Source: Streptococcaceae bacterium
Lineage (GTDB): Bacteria; Bacillota; Bacilli; Lactobacillales; Streptococcaceae
Length of the DNA: 54,874 nucleotides
Reading direction: 5' to 3'
NCBI GenBank assembly: GCA_031285775.1
Contig: JAITVN010000011.1
Coordinates: 1-54,874, forward strand
Part shown: positions 1 through 10,428 of the stretch, piece after piece
Layout of the letters: the number at the start of each line of letters is the position of its first letter
How positions within the stretch are numbered: the first letter of the stretch is position 1
Notes under the pieces: model-generated
The model's input: only the letters and a program-made list of their open reading frames with translations
What the model was told of the DNA's origin: nothing
The model's database searches: none
Made by a program: the position numbers and the translations under genes

Positions 1-1061
1 ATTATTTTCTCGTAGAGGTTGTTGATAATCGGGAGGTGGAAGCACAAGCGATAATAGACTGGCCGAAAGTGGCTGTAAAGTCGCTGAATAATCGGTGTTT
101 TATCCTTGAATCGAACGCCGCTCAACATTTCAAAGCGCTGCACGATGTGCGCAGTCATTTCATAAACCATCTGGAAATCGGGTCCCTGGTCATTGATATC
201 CCCTAATGCCGAACCTAGGAGCCAGCTGCTGATGTAGATAATCGCCTCCTGATTTTCGATACCGAAATGTGCCAGGATTTCTTTGGAGAAGGCGTACTCT
301 TTAGTACCTATCAGGAGTTTTTGGTCAATCTTATCTTCTATTTCTTTGCAGACTTTTCTCAGGCGCGGCAGGAGCAGAAAGAAAATGTAGCTAAACTCTT
401 TGAGGCGGTTTTCTACAAGGCTTATAGCGTATTTTTCAAGGAATTTCAGGATGGTTTCTGAAACTTTCTTAAAATCGTCGAAACCGATTTTCTCTTTGAT
501 TAGGAAGTAGCGATAGAGAAAGTCGTCGCCATCAATGACGAGATCTTCTAAGATTAGAGTAATCAGCTTGGCGCGGATTTCGACTTCTGCACCTGTTAGG
601 AAGTAGCCTTCTTCTCTGGTGTAAGCGATTCCTATATTTGAATTCTCGAGTTCGATTTCTAGCTGATGAGACGTGTTGGTAAAGGAGGTTTTTCCTATGC
701 TGAGTGAGTCCAGAAAGTGATAGACGGAGAGGTAGTTGTCCTGCCAGTAAAAGAGCATCAGAAAGATATATTTCGAGCGTTCGTCGGCATCCATTTCGTA
801 GCTGCTGAAGAATTCTTCATCGTCAAGGAAGGCGTCCAAAAAATACTGTCTACTTTTTTCCGGCAAAATGATTTCCTTGCTGTCAAATTCAATTAGCGGC
901 AGAGCTTCATCTTCTAATATGAGATTTATTTTCTTTAGCGCATACTCAACCTGGCTTTTTTTCAGTGAAAAATGATTCAAAAAATAATCCAGCTTGTTCT
1001 GCGGCTGCTCTATCAGCTTTTCAATGACTTTTCTGACTCTTTTATTGATGCTCGTTTTCAT
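1..1061 (-). CDS. PRD-domain transcriptional regulator (BglG/MtlR/LicR type), C-terminus cut by window edge
   Basis: I read this frame directly: ATG at 1061 with GGAGG six bases upstream, open for 353 codons to the window edge. No hit was listed because the stop lies outside. The first ~60 residues are a basic, helix-turn-helix-like segment (KTSINKRVRKVIEKL). The visible end carries a PRD-like motif (HFRPVYYRL followed by LPIINNLYEKI), the region where PTS-dependent histidine phosphorylation occurs in this family. Family members of this size class usually continue into EIIB- and EIIA-like domains, which would lie beyond the edge. It is the last gene of the PTS operon, 28 bases downstream of the lyase gene, so it is probably the operon's own activator. 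Function is inferred from the domain and position; the inducer is unknown. Confidence 0.75.
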   Translation of the reverse strand, partial: MKTSINKRVRKVIEKLIEQPQNKLDYFLNHFSLKKSQVEYALKKINLILEDEALPLIEFDSKEIILPEKSRQYFLDAFLDDEEFFSSYEMDADERSKYIFLMLFYWQDNYLSVYHFLDSLSIGKTSFTNTSHQLEIELENSNIGIAYTREEGYFLTGAEVEIRAKLITLILEDLVIDGDDFLYRYFLIKEKIGFDDFKKVSETILKFLEKYAISLVENRLKEFSYIFFLLLPRLRKVCKEIEDKIDQKLLIGTKEYAFSKEILAHFGIENQEAIIYISSWLLGSALGDINDQGPDFQMVYEMTAHIVQRFEMLSGVRFKDKTPIIQRLYSHFRPVYYRLCFHLPIINNLYEKI

Positions 1062-1089
1062 TTCTATCCTCCACACCATTTATGTTCGT

Positions 1090-1992
1090 TTATTTAAGAA
1101 TACTGAGTCCCTCGCTCTCTTCATACTGCAGGAGGACTTGTCTGATTTTCTCCTTAGTTTCGGCACTGACATCTAATATCGGAAGTTTGGGTTGACCAAC
1201 TTCGAAGCCGATTGTCCGCAGGCAGGCTTTGAGGCCGCTTGGCACTGTTCCTATTTTACAAATATTTCGAAAATCGTCAATAGTCTCTTGAAGCTGGTAA
1301 GCTTCGTCCATTTTCCCAGCGACTGCGAGTTCGTAGATGGCGACGTCTGTTTTGGCGAGGACGTTTGAAGTTGAGGCTACGGCCCCGTCAGCGCCCATTT
1401 GTACGGCGCGGGCGATTTTTGAGTCGCTTCCCATGAGGAGCGAGAAATCTTCTCGCTGGTTGATTTTCAAATATTTTTCAAAGTTTTCAAGGTTGCCGCT
1501 TGAGTCTTTGATGGCGATAATTGAGGGGGTTTCGACTAGTTGTGAGAAAACTTTTTCATCAATGTTGATGCCGGTATTCGCTGGAATGTTATATAAAATG
1601 ATAGGGAGTGCCGTGTTCTGGGCAATAGTCTGGTAATGACTGATGAGCTCCTCGTCTGTGAATTTCAACAAATATGGGGTAATGACCGAGACTGCATCTA
1701 TGCCGCCGATGGCTTCAAAGCGATGTATCAGGTCAATCACGCCTTTCGTGGAAATACCGCCTGCGCCAGCGAAAATCGGCACGCGCCCTTTTGTCTGGTC
1801 GACCACAATCTTGGTCAGAGTGATTTTTTCGTCGTCAGTAAGGGAGAAAAACTCGCCGTTTGTGCCGAGGATAAAGAGGCCGTGGATGCCTTGGCCGATA
1901 AGGTGCTCTACGAGTTTACGCGTTGCCTGCTCATTGATTCCGTCCTCGTTTAGGGGCGTCACCATTGCTGTTATAATTCCTTTTATTTTCAT
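1090..1992 (-). CDS. DapA/NanA-superfamily lyase (dihydrodipicolinate synthase family)
   Basis: A 300-residue class I Schiff-base TIM barrel. Visible signatures are GTNGE (43-47), the YNIP tyrosine (134) and the Schiff-base lysine in IAIKDSSGN (Lys162). The family includes dihydrodipicolinate synthase, N-acetylneuraminate lyase and 2-keto-3-deoxy-sugar-acid aldolases or dehydratases. Context argues against lysine synthesis: the gene sits between a UlaA-type PTS permease and a PRD regulator, so a catabolic 2-keto-3-deoxy acid aldolase is more likely. The ATG has GAGGA at good spacing. An 11-bp stem hairpin separates it from the EIIC gene upstream. The true substrate cannot be read from sequence alone. 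Confidence 0.85.
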   Translation of the reverse strand: MKIKGIITAMVTPLNEDGINEQATRKLVEHLIGQGIHGLFILGTNGEFFSLTDDEKITLTKIVVDQTKGRVPIFAGAGGISTKGVIDLIHRFEAIGGIDAVSVITPYLLKFTDEELISHYQTIAQNTALPIILYNIPANTGINIDEKVFSQLVETPSIIAIKDSSGNLENFEKYLKINQREDFSLLMGSDSKIARAVQMGADGAVASTSNVLAKTDVAIYELAVAGKMDEAYQLQETIDDFRNICKIGTVPSGLKACLRTIGFEVGQPKLPILDVSAETKEKIRQVLLQYEESEGLSILK

Positions 1993-2017
1993 GCTTTCCT
2001 CGTATCTTTTTAGGAAG

Positions 2018-2055
2018 ACGATGTGACGCGCTCTCTGCTAAGCCCGTCACATCGT
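2018..2055. repeat. 11-bp stem intercistronic hairpin between EIIC and lyase genes
   Basis: ACGATGTGACG at 2018-2028 pairs perfectly with CGTCACATCGT at 2045-2055 across a 16-base loop. On the minus (transcribed) strand it is followed by CTTCCTAAAAAG, not a T-run, so it is not a standard terminator. It more likely stabilises the upstream PTS message or marks a processing site. Confidence 0.7.
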
Positions 2056-2068
2056 GTTGATTGCTAGA

Positions 2069-3370
2069 TTAAAACAATGACTGGAAGAATCGGATAACCG
2101 CTGCGATTACGCCGCCTAGGACGTTGTAGTCGATGTTCGGGAAGGAGGCGCCTTTGATGCCCAGCTCCGCAAAGGACGGATAGAGGAACATCGGGAGGAC
2201 AACAAGTCCGATGCCGACCACGAAGGAACCAAGCAGCGCACCTTTCCAGCCGCCGCGTACGGATCCGAAGACGCCGGCTGTTCCGCCTGAGAAGAAGCAA
2301 ATGCCTGCTGCGGGAATCATGATGACGCTTGACTTAAAGAGGACCATTCCCAGCATGCCCGCAAGACCACCTGCGAAGGAACCCACGAAACCTAGGATAA
2401 CGGCATTTGGTGCGTACGGGAAGATTGCTGGACAATCTATTGCTGGTTTAGAGCCTGGGATATACTTCTCTGAGATGGCTACAAAAGCTGCGGTAATCTC
2501 TGCGATGAATTGGCGCACACCATATATGAGGACGGACATTCCTGCGGCAAACTGCAAGCCTTGAATCAGCGGAAAGACAAACCAGAGGTCAGCGCCGGCC
2601 ATTTTTGTCACAGCGTCCATGTGGCCAGTGGCAACGGCTGCGAAGGTAACAATGTAGAAGAGGACAATCATAAAGAGTGCTACTGAGAAGACAAAGTCAC
2701 GGAAGAGTGAGAAGAAACCAGGCATGTTGACCGTTTTCTTTTCTGATTCCGCCTTCTTCTCCTGCCAGTTTTTGCCGCCTACGAGTTGACCGATAAAGCC
2801 TGAAAGCCAGTAACCGAGAGCGTTAAAGTGGCCCATAGCAATCTGCTCGCCGCCTGTCAGCTCGTCCATGTATTTTTGAGCAAATGATGGGAAAGCGGCA
2901 CCCGCAAAGCCGAGAATGATTCCGCTGGCAACAATGGTCAGCCACATTGGCGTTTTGGCTGCGATGAAGACCAGGCCAAGCACGGCTGCGAAATACAAGA
3001 AGTGCTGGCCTGTTAAGAAAATAGCCTTAAATCTTGTGATTCGGGCAAAGACCAGGTTCATGATAAAGCCGAGTACTAGAATCATGGCGATTTCTGCGCC
3101 ATATTTATTTAGCGCCAGTGCAGTAGCGATTTCTACCTGTGTTGTGACGCCTTGAATCTTGAATGCTGTGTTAAATAGTGTTGTAAAATTAGTAACAATA
3201 GTGCCTAGAAACGATGAACCAATATTGAAAATCATGAAACCTATCATCGTTTTCATTGTGCCAGCAAAAACATCTTTTCCTGTTTTTTTCTGTAGCATTA
3301 GGCCTATCATGGCGATAAGTCCTAAAATCACGGCCGTGTTTCTGAACTGGTTCATAAACGCTAGAGCCAT
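2069..3370 (-). CDS. PTS EIIC component, UlaA/SgaT (ascorbate) family
   Basis: A 433-residue integral membrane permease with about ten hydrophobic segments, of the length usual for the ascorbate-type EIIC family. It would carry a sugar acid or related compound across the membrane while EIIB phosphorylates it. An excellent ribosome site (AAAGGAGG) precedes the ATG. It lies downstream of separate EIIA and EIIB genes, so the three-polypeptide PTS is complete. The DapA-family lyase next to it, rather than UlaD/UlaE/UlaF-type ascorbate enzymes, suggests a substrate other than ascorbate. The family is clear; the substrate is inferred only loosely. Confidence 0.87.
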   Translation of the reverse strand: MALAFMNQFRNTAVILGLIAMIGLMLQKKTGKDVFAGTMKTMIGFMIFNIGSSFLGTIVTNFTTLFNTAFKIQGVTTQVEIATALALNKYGAEIAMILVLGFIMNLVFARITRFKAIFLTGQHFLYFAAVLGLVFIAAKTPMWLTIVASGIILGFAGAAFPSFAQKYMDELTGGEQIAMGHFNALGYWLSGFIGQLVGGKNWQEKKAESEKKTVNMPGFFSLFRDFVFSVALFMIVLFYIVTFAAVATGHMDAVTKMAGADLWFVFPLIQGLQFAAGMSVLIYGVRQFIAEITAAFVAISEKYIPGSKPAIDCPAIFPYAPNAVILGFVGSFAGGLAGMLGMVLFKSSVIMIPAAGICFFSGGTAGVFGSVRGGWKGALLGSFVVGIGLVVLPMFLYPSFAELGIKGASFPNIDYNVLGGVIAAVIRFFQSLF

Positions 3371-3395
3371 TTTTTCCTCCTTTGAATATCTTGTT

Positions 3396-3412
3396 GCTTT
3401 GTTTCACAAAGC
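3396..3412. repeat. Short hairpin ahead of EIIC ribosome site
   Basis: GCTTTGT (3396-3402) and ACAAAGC (3406-3412) form a perfect 7-bp stem with a 3-base loop, inside the 123-base EIIB-EIIC spacer and about 17 bases before the EIIC Shine-Dalgarno. It could tune EIIC translation or stop exonuclease trimming of the upstream message. No T-run follows. Confidence 0.5.
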
Positions 3413-3493
3413 TTCATTCGATGACTTAAGCTCCTGGGTCGCTCAACGCAAGCACTCGGCCATTTTTCCTTTTGACTATTCATAATAGCTTGT

Positions 3494-3772
3494 TCACTTT
3501 TTAGCCTCTAAAAAGGCTTCAATTTTTTTCTTCATTTCCTCTTTGTTGGTAATGCTCATGATACCAATGGTGTAATATGGCTTATCCTGATACTCCACGG
3601 CAATATCCGCCATAGTGATGAAGAGGTCCCCTGTGAAACCGATAAGAGAATCAAGACTCCCGTGCTCAGTTTCAATCGGGAAGTTGTTTTCTTTGATGAC
3701 TTGATCAATTTTGATTTTTAAAATCATTGATGAGCCCATACCTGCTCTGCAGGCAATGAGTGCTTTGTACAT
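3494..3772 (-). CDS. PTS EIIB component, lactose/ascorbate-type
   Basis: A 92-residue cytoplasmic phosphocarrier. The N-terminal P-loop-like CRAGMGSS places the phosphorylated cysteine at residue 8, as in the EIIB family paired with UlaA permeases. It passes phosphate from EIIA to the incoming substrate bound in EIIC. AGAAGGAAAA lies just before the ATG. The length is normal and no residue appears missing. It is the second gene of the operon, 45 bases after EIIA and 123 bases before EIIC. Confidence 0.87.
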   Translation of the reverse strand: MYKALIACRAGMGSSMILKIKIDQVIKENNFPIETEHGSLDSLIGFTGDLFITMADIAVEYQDKPYYTIGIMSITNKEEMKKKIEAFLEAKK

Positions 3773-3817
3773 TTTTTTCCTTCTTCCTAGCTGTTAGGAT
3801 TTTTTCCTACAGAAAGC

Positions 3818-4273
3818 TTATGGATTTGTATTCTTGGAAGAAAACAAATACTTGCGGAACTCTTTTGAATCTTTTGCTTCAATCAGCTGCTTCAATTTTT
3901 CATCCTCAAACAGCAGAGCTAATTCTGCCATGAGTTTGAGATGTGAATCCGTTCCCTCGGCGGCTAAGCAAAAGATCACTTTAACCGGGTCATTTTCGGG
4001 ATTCCCAAAATTCACAGCTTCCTTTAGTGTAAGTGCGCTCAGAGCCAGATGATTAGCTCCTTCTTCCGGTCTTGCATGCGCGAGGGCCAGATGTTTCATC
4101 AAAACAATATAGGGACCCTGCTCTTCAACAGAATGAATAATCCCATCGACATAGCTCGGCTCAATCGAACCATCTAACAATAAGGGGGCCGCTGCCAGCG
4201 AAAGTGCCTCCTTCCAGTCTTTAACACCTTTTTGTATCTGAATTCTATCTTCAGTCAATAATTCTGAAAGCAA
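3818..4273 (-). CDS. PTS EIIA component, fructose/mannitol/ascorbate type (PTS_EIIA_2)
   Basis: A 151-residue EIIA. The phosphorylation site is His66 in LALAHARPEEG, the conserved pocket of the EIIA type 2 family. It takes phosphate from HPr and gives it to the EIIB encoded next. The start is TTG at 4273, preceded by AAGGAGAAAGGAA, a strong ribosome site. It is the first gene of the operon: promoter, cre-like site and palindromic operator lie 50-120 bases upstream. Confidence 0.85.
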   Translation of the reverse strand: MLSELLTEDRIQIQKGVKDWKEALSLAAAPLLLDGSIEPSYVDGIIHSVEEQGPYIVLMKHLALAHARPEEGANHLALSALTLKEAVNFGNPENDPVKVIFCLAAEGTDSHLKLMAELALLFEDEKLKQLIEAKDSKEFRKYLFSSKNTNP

Positions 4274-4325
4274 TTCCTTTCTCCTTCCTGTGAAAATTTC
4301 TTTATTTCGAAATAGTTTGAACTTC

Positions 4326-4338
4326 GTTAGGTCCTAAC
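4326..4338. promoter_or_regulatory. 13-bp perfect palindrome, candidate operator at the PTS operon start point
   Basis: GTTAGG-T-CCTAAC is a perfect inverted repeat centred on 4332. It begins seven bases downstream of the predicted -10 box, so it covers the expected transcription start and first bases of the message. This placement suits a repressor or a PRD-type regulator site. The binding protein is unknown. Confidence 0.5.
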
Positions 4339-4344
4339 AACTTT

Positions 4345-4373
4345 ATTTTAAGCGATTTCACACGTTAAAGCAA
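4345..4373 (-). promoter_or_regulatory. Sigma-A promoter of the PTS operon
   Basis: On the minus strand TTGCTT (4373-4368), a 17-base spacer, then TAAAAT (4350-4345). The expected start is near 4338, giving a leader of about 65 bases before the EIIA gene. A cre-like sequence fills the spacer, so glucose repression by CcpA would block polymerase directly. Confidence 0.6.
4347..4360. promoter_or_regulatory. cre-like site (CcpA) within the PTS promoter
   Basis: Minus strand TGAAATCGCTTAAA matches the cre consensus TGWAANCGNTNWCA at all but one of 14 positions. It lies between -35 and -10, extending into the -10. A weaker candidate, TGAAACCGCTTTTT, is at 4381-4394 upstream of the -35. CcpA repression of a PTS operon is the normal expectation. 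Confidence 0.6.
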
Positions 4374-4380
4374 TGCCAAT

Positions 4381-4394
4381 TGAAACCGCTTTTT
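4381..4394. promoter_or_regulatory. Second, weaker cre-like site upstream of the PTS promoter
   Basis: Plus strand TGAAACCGCTTTTT agrees with the cre consensus at 12 of 14 positions and sits 8 bases upstream of the predicted -35. Two cre sites would allow cooperative CcpA binding. Confidence 0.35.
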
Positions 4395-4775
4395 TTGAAC
4401 AGCAGAAAAAAGTCTGGTCATTTCTTTGTCGGGAAACAATGAACAGGCTTCAGAAACAGCGAACTTTTGCACTATCAGTCATCAATGCACAATTCTTCCT
4501 GAAAAGGGAGGCATATCATACGCTTTGGGTTCACTTTTTTCTCCCGACGTCAAAAAATTAGTCCTTTTTTTTCAGAAATTCATTCAGCACAAAACATGAA
4601 TGAAAAAAGTTAAAAAATTTGCAAAAAAGAAAAAGTGAGAGATTGAGAGTGTCAGAAAAATTACATCAAACAAATCCCATTGTTTCCGCTTAAAGGTAAG
4701 CGGGAAGTAAGCAAGTATTTAGCAAAATTCGATTAAAAACTCATTGCACAGTCAGCGATGAACCTCTTAATTACT
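4395..4775. other. Gene-free spacer between PTS promoter and atp terminator
   Basis: No open frame here has a ribosome site or recognisable product. A perfect 7-bp hairpin (CCGCTTA 4686-4692, TAAGCGG 4697-4703, 4-base loop) lies in it but has no T-run on either strand. Otherwise A/T-rich sequence with no clear function. Confidence 0.5.
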
Positions 4776-4810
4776 CAAAAATCCGGCCAAATCAATATGG
4801 TCGGATTTTG
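4776..4810 (-). terminator. Rho-independent terminator of the atp operon
   Basis: Minus strand CAAAATCCGACC, a 9-10 base loop, then GGCCGGATTTTT: an 11-bp stem with one mismatch followed by a T-run, about 120 bases after the atpC stop. Confidence 0.75.
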
Positions 4811-4931
4811 ACAGAATTCAGCGTGCCCGAAGTAAGTATAGAGTTCCCAAAAGCTCTAGTGCTTATAGACCGCATTTTCCATTTTGGAAATCTCTTCGCA
4901 TCAATGCGAGTGCGATTCACATCTTATTTTT

Positions 4932-6775
<1,844 letters not shown>

Positions 6776-6953
6776 TTATTTTCCTCCTGTTTTATTTTTA
6801 TAGATGTGTTTCAAGCACAGTTTCTCATCCTTTAGCTAGGCTCTGTACCCCCAGCTGCGTATCGTGCGTTTTGTTGCGCACTGTAAAGGTTGAAGAGTAA
6901 TTCCAAAGCCTGGACTACTTCAGAAGCAAAATGATTTATGAAACACCTTAATA
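6776..6953 (-). other. 178-base atpG-atpD intercistronic spacer
   Basis: A non-coding gap within the operon. It contains a 5-bp GC hairpin (GTGCG 6864-6868, CGCAC 6877-6881) and ends with the atpD ribosome site AGGAGG. No in-frame ORF and no strong promoter were seen, so a processing or translation-tuning role is possible. Confidence 0.5.
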
Positions 6954-7841
6954 CTAAATTGCCGCCGCTCCAGCTACTATTTCAGTGATTTCCTGAGTAA
7001 TTTCACCTTGACGCGCACGATTATAAGCAATCGTCAGTGAGTCAATCACATCATGAGCATTGTCGGTCGCGGTTTTCATTGCAGCCATACCAGCTGCATG
7101 TTCTGCAGTTTTGGCATCAACTATCGCGCCATAAATCATTGATTCAGCATATTGCGGTAAGAGACCATCAAGAATCTCGTCACGGCTGGGCTCCAATTCA
7201 AATTCGAAATTTCGTTTGGTATCCGCCGATTCAACCTCTTTCTCGTCAATCGTGATCGGCAGCATTTTTTCCATCCGAACTGAACTTCTCAAACTGTTGA
7301 TATGATGGTTGTAACAGACATAAAGCTCATCAAAGACACCATCGGTGAAAAGCTTAATCGATTCTGTTACGATCTCATTTACCTGTTGAAAGGACAGATC
7401 TTCAGCTACACCGCGCAACTCATAACTTGTCTTAATTCCACGAGCTTTGAAAAAATCTGCTCCCATTGCACCGAGCGCCAGAACTGAATACTCTTCGCCT
7501 TTGTCCTGATGCGCTTTAAGTTTTGCCATGACGGGCTTCAAAATGCTGGTATTGTAGCCACCAACTAACCCACGATCAGATGTAATCACGAGATAACCGG
7601 TTCTTTTCACAGGACGCTTTGTCAGCAATGGATTCTCAGCTTTATTGTCGTCGCTGCTGCCATGAGACACGAGATCTATTGTTATTTCGTGCACTTTTTG
7701 TGCATAAATCTGGTAATTCTTAGCTTTTTTTTCTGATTTCTGAAGTTTTGCTGCTGAAACCATCTGCATGGCATTGGTAATTTGACTAGTCTTTCGCGTT
7801 GAAGCTATTTTTGTTTTTATTTCATTCAGAGATCCAGCCAT
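6954..7841 (-). CDS. atpG: ATP synthase gamma subunit
   Basis: The rotor shaft of F1. The 295-residue length is normal. The conserved N-terminal helix ([20 protein letters not shown]) and the C-terminal helix ending in [12 protein letters not shown] are both present; these form the coiled coil that turns inside the alpha3beta3 ring. It starts two bases after the atpA stop. The long spacer before atpD follows it. Confidence 0.96.
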   Translation of the reverse strand: MAGSLNEIKTKIASTRKTSQITNAMQMVSAAKLQKSEKKAKNYQIYAQKVHEITIDLVSHGSSDDNKAENPLLTKRPVKRTGYLVITSDRGLVGGYNTSILKPVMAKLKAHQDKGEEYSVLALGAMGADFFKARGIKTSYELRGVAEDLSFQQVNEIVTESIKLFTDGVFDELYVCYNHHINSLRSSVRMEKMLPITIDEKEVESADTKRNFEFELEPSRDEILDGLLPQYAESMIYGAIVDAKTAEHAAGMAAMKTATDNAHDVIDSLTIAYNRARQGEITQEITEIVAGAAAI

Positions 7842-7843
7842 GA

Positions 7844-9352
7844 CTATTCTCCATAATTCGTAGATTTCTTGAATTCTGTAATTGCAGCATCCAAATCGTC
7901 CGTATTAGGTAAATCATTTGTTTTAACAATTGTCTCAAACAAAACTTTATAGTGAATGTCAACAAAATCGAAAAGCTTTCCTTCGAAATCCAGAATTTTA
8001 TCGACTGGCACATCATCAAGAAATCCGTGTGTTAAGGCATAGAGAATGACAACCTGTTTTTCAACAGCCAGAGGCTTATGCAAAGGCTGCTTCAGAACTT
8101 CCACAGTCCGACGCCCGCGGTTAAGTTTGGCTTGCGTCGCCTCATCTAAGTCTGAACCAAACTGGGTAAAGGCTTCCAATTCACGATAGGATGCAAGGTC
8201 AAGACGTAGCGTCCCTGAAACCTTCTTCATTGCTTTAATTTGTGCCGCACCACCGACACGAGAAACAGAAAGTCCAGCATCAATGGCAGGCCGAACACCA
8301 GAATAGAATAGATCGTCTTCTAGGAAGATTTGCCCGTCAGTAATTGAGATAACGTTGGTTGGAATATAAGCTGAGATATCTCCTTCTTGTGTCTCAACAA
8401 ACGGCAATGCTGTCATTGAGCCGCCGCCCAGCTCATCTGAAAGCTTGGCAGCACGTTCAAGAAGACGTGAGTGCAGGTAGAAAACATCACCTGGATAGGC
8501 TTCACGGCCTGGTGGTCGACGAAGTAAAAGCGAAAGCTCACGATATGCCACGGCTTGCTTGGATAAGTCATCAAAGACGATCAGAACATGCTTGCCGTTG
8601 TACATAAACTCTTCTCCCATTGCAGCACCTGCATATGGCGCAATGTAAAGCAGGGGAGAAGGTTGTGAAGCCGCAGCAGTCACAACGATTGTATAATCAA
8701 GCGCCCCGTACGAGCGGAGCGTTTCAACTTGTGATCTAACAGTTGATTCTTTTTGTCCGATCGCAACATAGATACAGATCATATTTTGATCTTTTTGGTT
8801 AATGATCGTATCAATTGCGATTGAGGTTTTACCGGTTTGACGATCACCGATTATCAACTCTCGCTGACCACGCCCAATCGGCACCAAAGCATCAATCGCT
8901 TTGATGCCTGTCTGTAAAGGCTCAAAGACTGATTTACGCTGCATGACACCTGGCGCTTGGAATTCGACAGGACGTGTTTTGTCCGTCTTAATTTCACCCA
9001 AACCGTCAACTGGTCTTCCTAAGGGATCCACCACACGCCCAATCAAAGCTTCACCCACTGGTACTTCCATAATTTTCCCAGTACGTTTGACTGAATCTCC
9101 TTCGCGAATCGTATCGAAATCGCCAAGAATGATGATCCCCACGTCGGTAGCGTCAAGGTTTTGGGCCATGCCGTACGAGCCATTTGAAAATTCAATAAGT
9201 TCTCCGCTCATTGCATTTTCGAGGCCATAAGCGCGGGCAATCCCATCACCAATATAGGTAACGATTCCTGTTTCAGCCACCTCAAAATCAGGCGTGAAAT
9301 TTTCAATTTGTTTTTTAATCAGCGAGCTGATTTCATTTGCAGTTATTGCCAA
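7844..9352 (-). CDS. atpA: ATP synthase alpha subunit
   Basis: The non-catalytic nucleotide-binding subunit of F1, 502 residues. Walker A is GDRQTGKT near residues 169-176, and the conserved [17 protein letters not shown] segment precedes it. The C-terminal domain ends normally. A GGAGC ribosome site precedes the ATG; atpG follows after two bases. Confidence 0.97.
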   Translation of the reverse strand: MAITANEISSLIKKQIENFTPDFEVAETGIVTYIGDGIARAYGLENAMSGELIEFSNGSYGMAQNLDATDVGIIILGDFDTIREGDSVKRTGKIMEVPVGEALIGRVVDPLGRPVDGLGEIKTDKTRPVEFQAPGVMQRKSVFEPLQTGIKAIDALVPIGRGQRELIIGDRQTGKTSIAIDTIINQKDQNMICIYVAIGQKESTVRSQVETLRSYGALDYTIVVTAAASQPSPLLYIAPYAGAAMGEEFMYNGKHVLIVFDDLSKQAVAYRELSLLLRRPPGREAYPGDVFYLHSRLLERAAKLSDELGGGSMTALPFVETQEGDISAYIPTNVISITDGQIFLEDDLFYSGVRPAIDAGLSVSRVGGAAQIKAMKKVSGTLRLDLASYRELEAFTQFGSDLDEATQAKLNRGRRTVEVLKQPLHKPLAVEKQVVILYALTHGFLDDVPVDKILDFEGKLFDFVDIHYKVLFETIVKTNDLPNTDDLDAAITEFKKSTNYGE

Positions 9353-9370
9353 TGTTTAAGCTCCTTTTTA

Positions 9371-9904
9371 TTATAATTCTGCGGCGATTTTCGCCAGCTG
9401 TGACTTAATGGAAGCATCTAAGACCTTCACATTGTTTTTGATGATAAACCCGCCAAGGATTTTTTCATCAATCTGATTGATGATTGTCACATTTTTTAAG
9501 TCAAATTTTGTTTTGATGACATTTATCATCTTTGTAATCTGCGTTTCTGTCAAAGTAACTGGTGAGATGACTTCGACCTCATCATGACCTAGCGTTTTGT
9601 TTGCCAGAGATTTGTATTCTTTTAAGATCAGCGACAACAAAGAAAATCTGCCATTTTCTGCGATAATTCTTAGTAGATTTCCCATCATTTCTGATGCATT
9701 GTCAGCAATCTTGTTTAAAAGTTCATTTTTCTGAGCGTCTGGGACAATGTCATCTGCCAAGAAACTCTGAGCATGACACGCTTCAATTGACTTCTCCAGT
9801 TCCATTGCCTCGCTTAAGAGGGTCTCAATTTTATCAGGCTCTTTAGCGGCTTCAATCAAGGCTTTGGCGTATTTTCTCGCAATAATCGTCGTGTTAGTTG
9901 CCAT
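9371..9904 (-). CDS. atpH: ATP synthase delta subunit
   Basis: Links the peripheral stalk to the top of F1. The typical ARKYAKAL N-terminus and the C-terminal KILGGFII ... LAKIAAEL signature are present. I chose ATG at 9904, because AGGTGA sits five bases before it; a GTG three codons upstream (9913) has no good ribosome site. The gene overlaps the end of atpF by 11 bases, implying translational coupling. Confidence 0.94.
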   Translation of the reverse strand: MATNTTIIARKYAKALIEAAKEPDKIETLLSEAMELEKSIEACHAQSFLADDIVPDAQKNELLNKIADNASEMMGNLLRIIAENGRFSLLSLILKEYKSLANKTLGHDEVEVISPVTLTETQITKMINVIKTKFDLKNVTIINQIDEKILGGFIIKNNVKVLDASIKSQLAKIAAEL

Positions 9905-10409
9905 TATTGTCACCTAACTTCGCCAAATAACTGTTTATCAGAGCAGATTGTCCATCGGCATCTATTGAAGTTCCAATTAATTTTTCAGCAATTTGAACTG
10001 AAATTGATGCGACGTCACTCTTGACATCTTTCAGTGCAGTTTCACGCTCGTTAGCAATATCATCAGAAGCATGCTGTTTCCGTTTGGTCACTTCTGTCAT
10101 TGTCTCTTCAAGAATATTCTGTCTGGTTTGCGCCGCTGTGACAGTAGCCGTTTTTACAATATCTGAAGCTTCCTCACGCGTGTGTGAAAGTTCAGTCTCA
10201 CGCTGCGTCACAAGTTTATCTGCCGTTTTATGGGCATCTTCAGCAGCATTGATATCATCTGTTATTTTTTTGGCACGCGCCTCAAAAATAGCCGTAATTT
10301 GCTTCCAGGCAAACTTTCTAAGCAAAAATACCAAGATGATAAATGCACCCGTGACAACGATGACATTTCCGATAATTGTATTTGCGGGAGCAGTTTCAGC
10401 TAAAAACAT
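9894..10409 (-). CDS. atpF: ATP synthase b subunit
   Basis: The peripheral stalk (stator). One hydrophobic N-terminal segment (about residues 12-29, IGNVIVVTGAFIILVFLL) anchors it in the membrane, followed by a long charged helix rich in Ala, Glu, Lys and Thr that dimerises and reaches up to AtpH. Its 171 residues are normal for the family. Confidence 0.94.
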   Translation of the reverse strand: MFLAETAPANTIIGNVIVVTGAFIILVFLLRKFAWKQITAIFEARAKKITDDINAAEDAHKTADKLVTQRETELSHTREEASDIVKTATVTAAQTRQNILEETMTEVTKRKQHASDDIANERETALKDVKSDVASISVQIAEKLIGTSIDADGQSALINSYLAKLGDNNGN

Positions 10410-10428
10410 ATTATTTTCTACTCCTTTC

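Noticed and set aside
4373-4561. Plus-strand 62-codon open frame in the PTS-atp spacer
   Set aside because: Its start lies in the predicted PTS promoter, it has no ribosome site, and its composition looks random.
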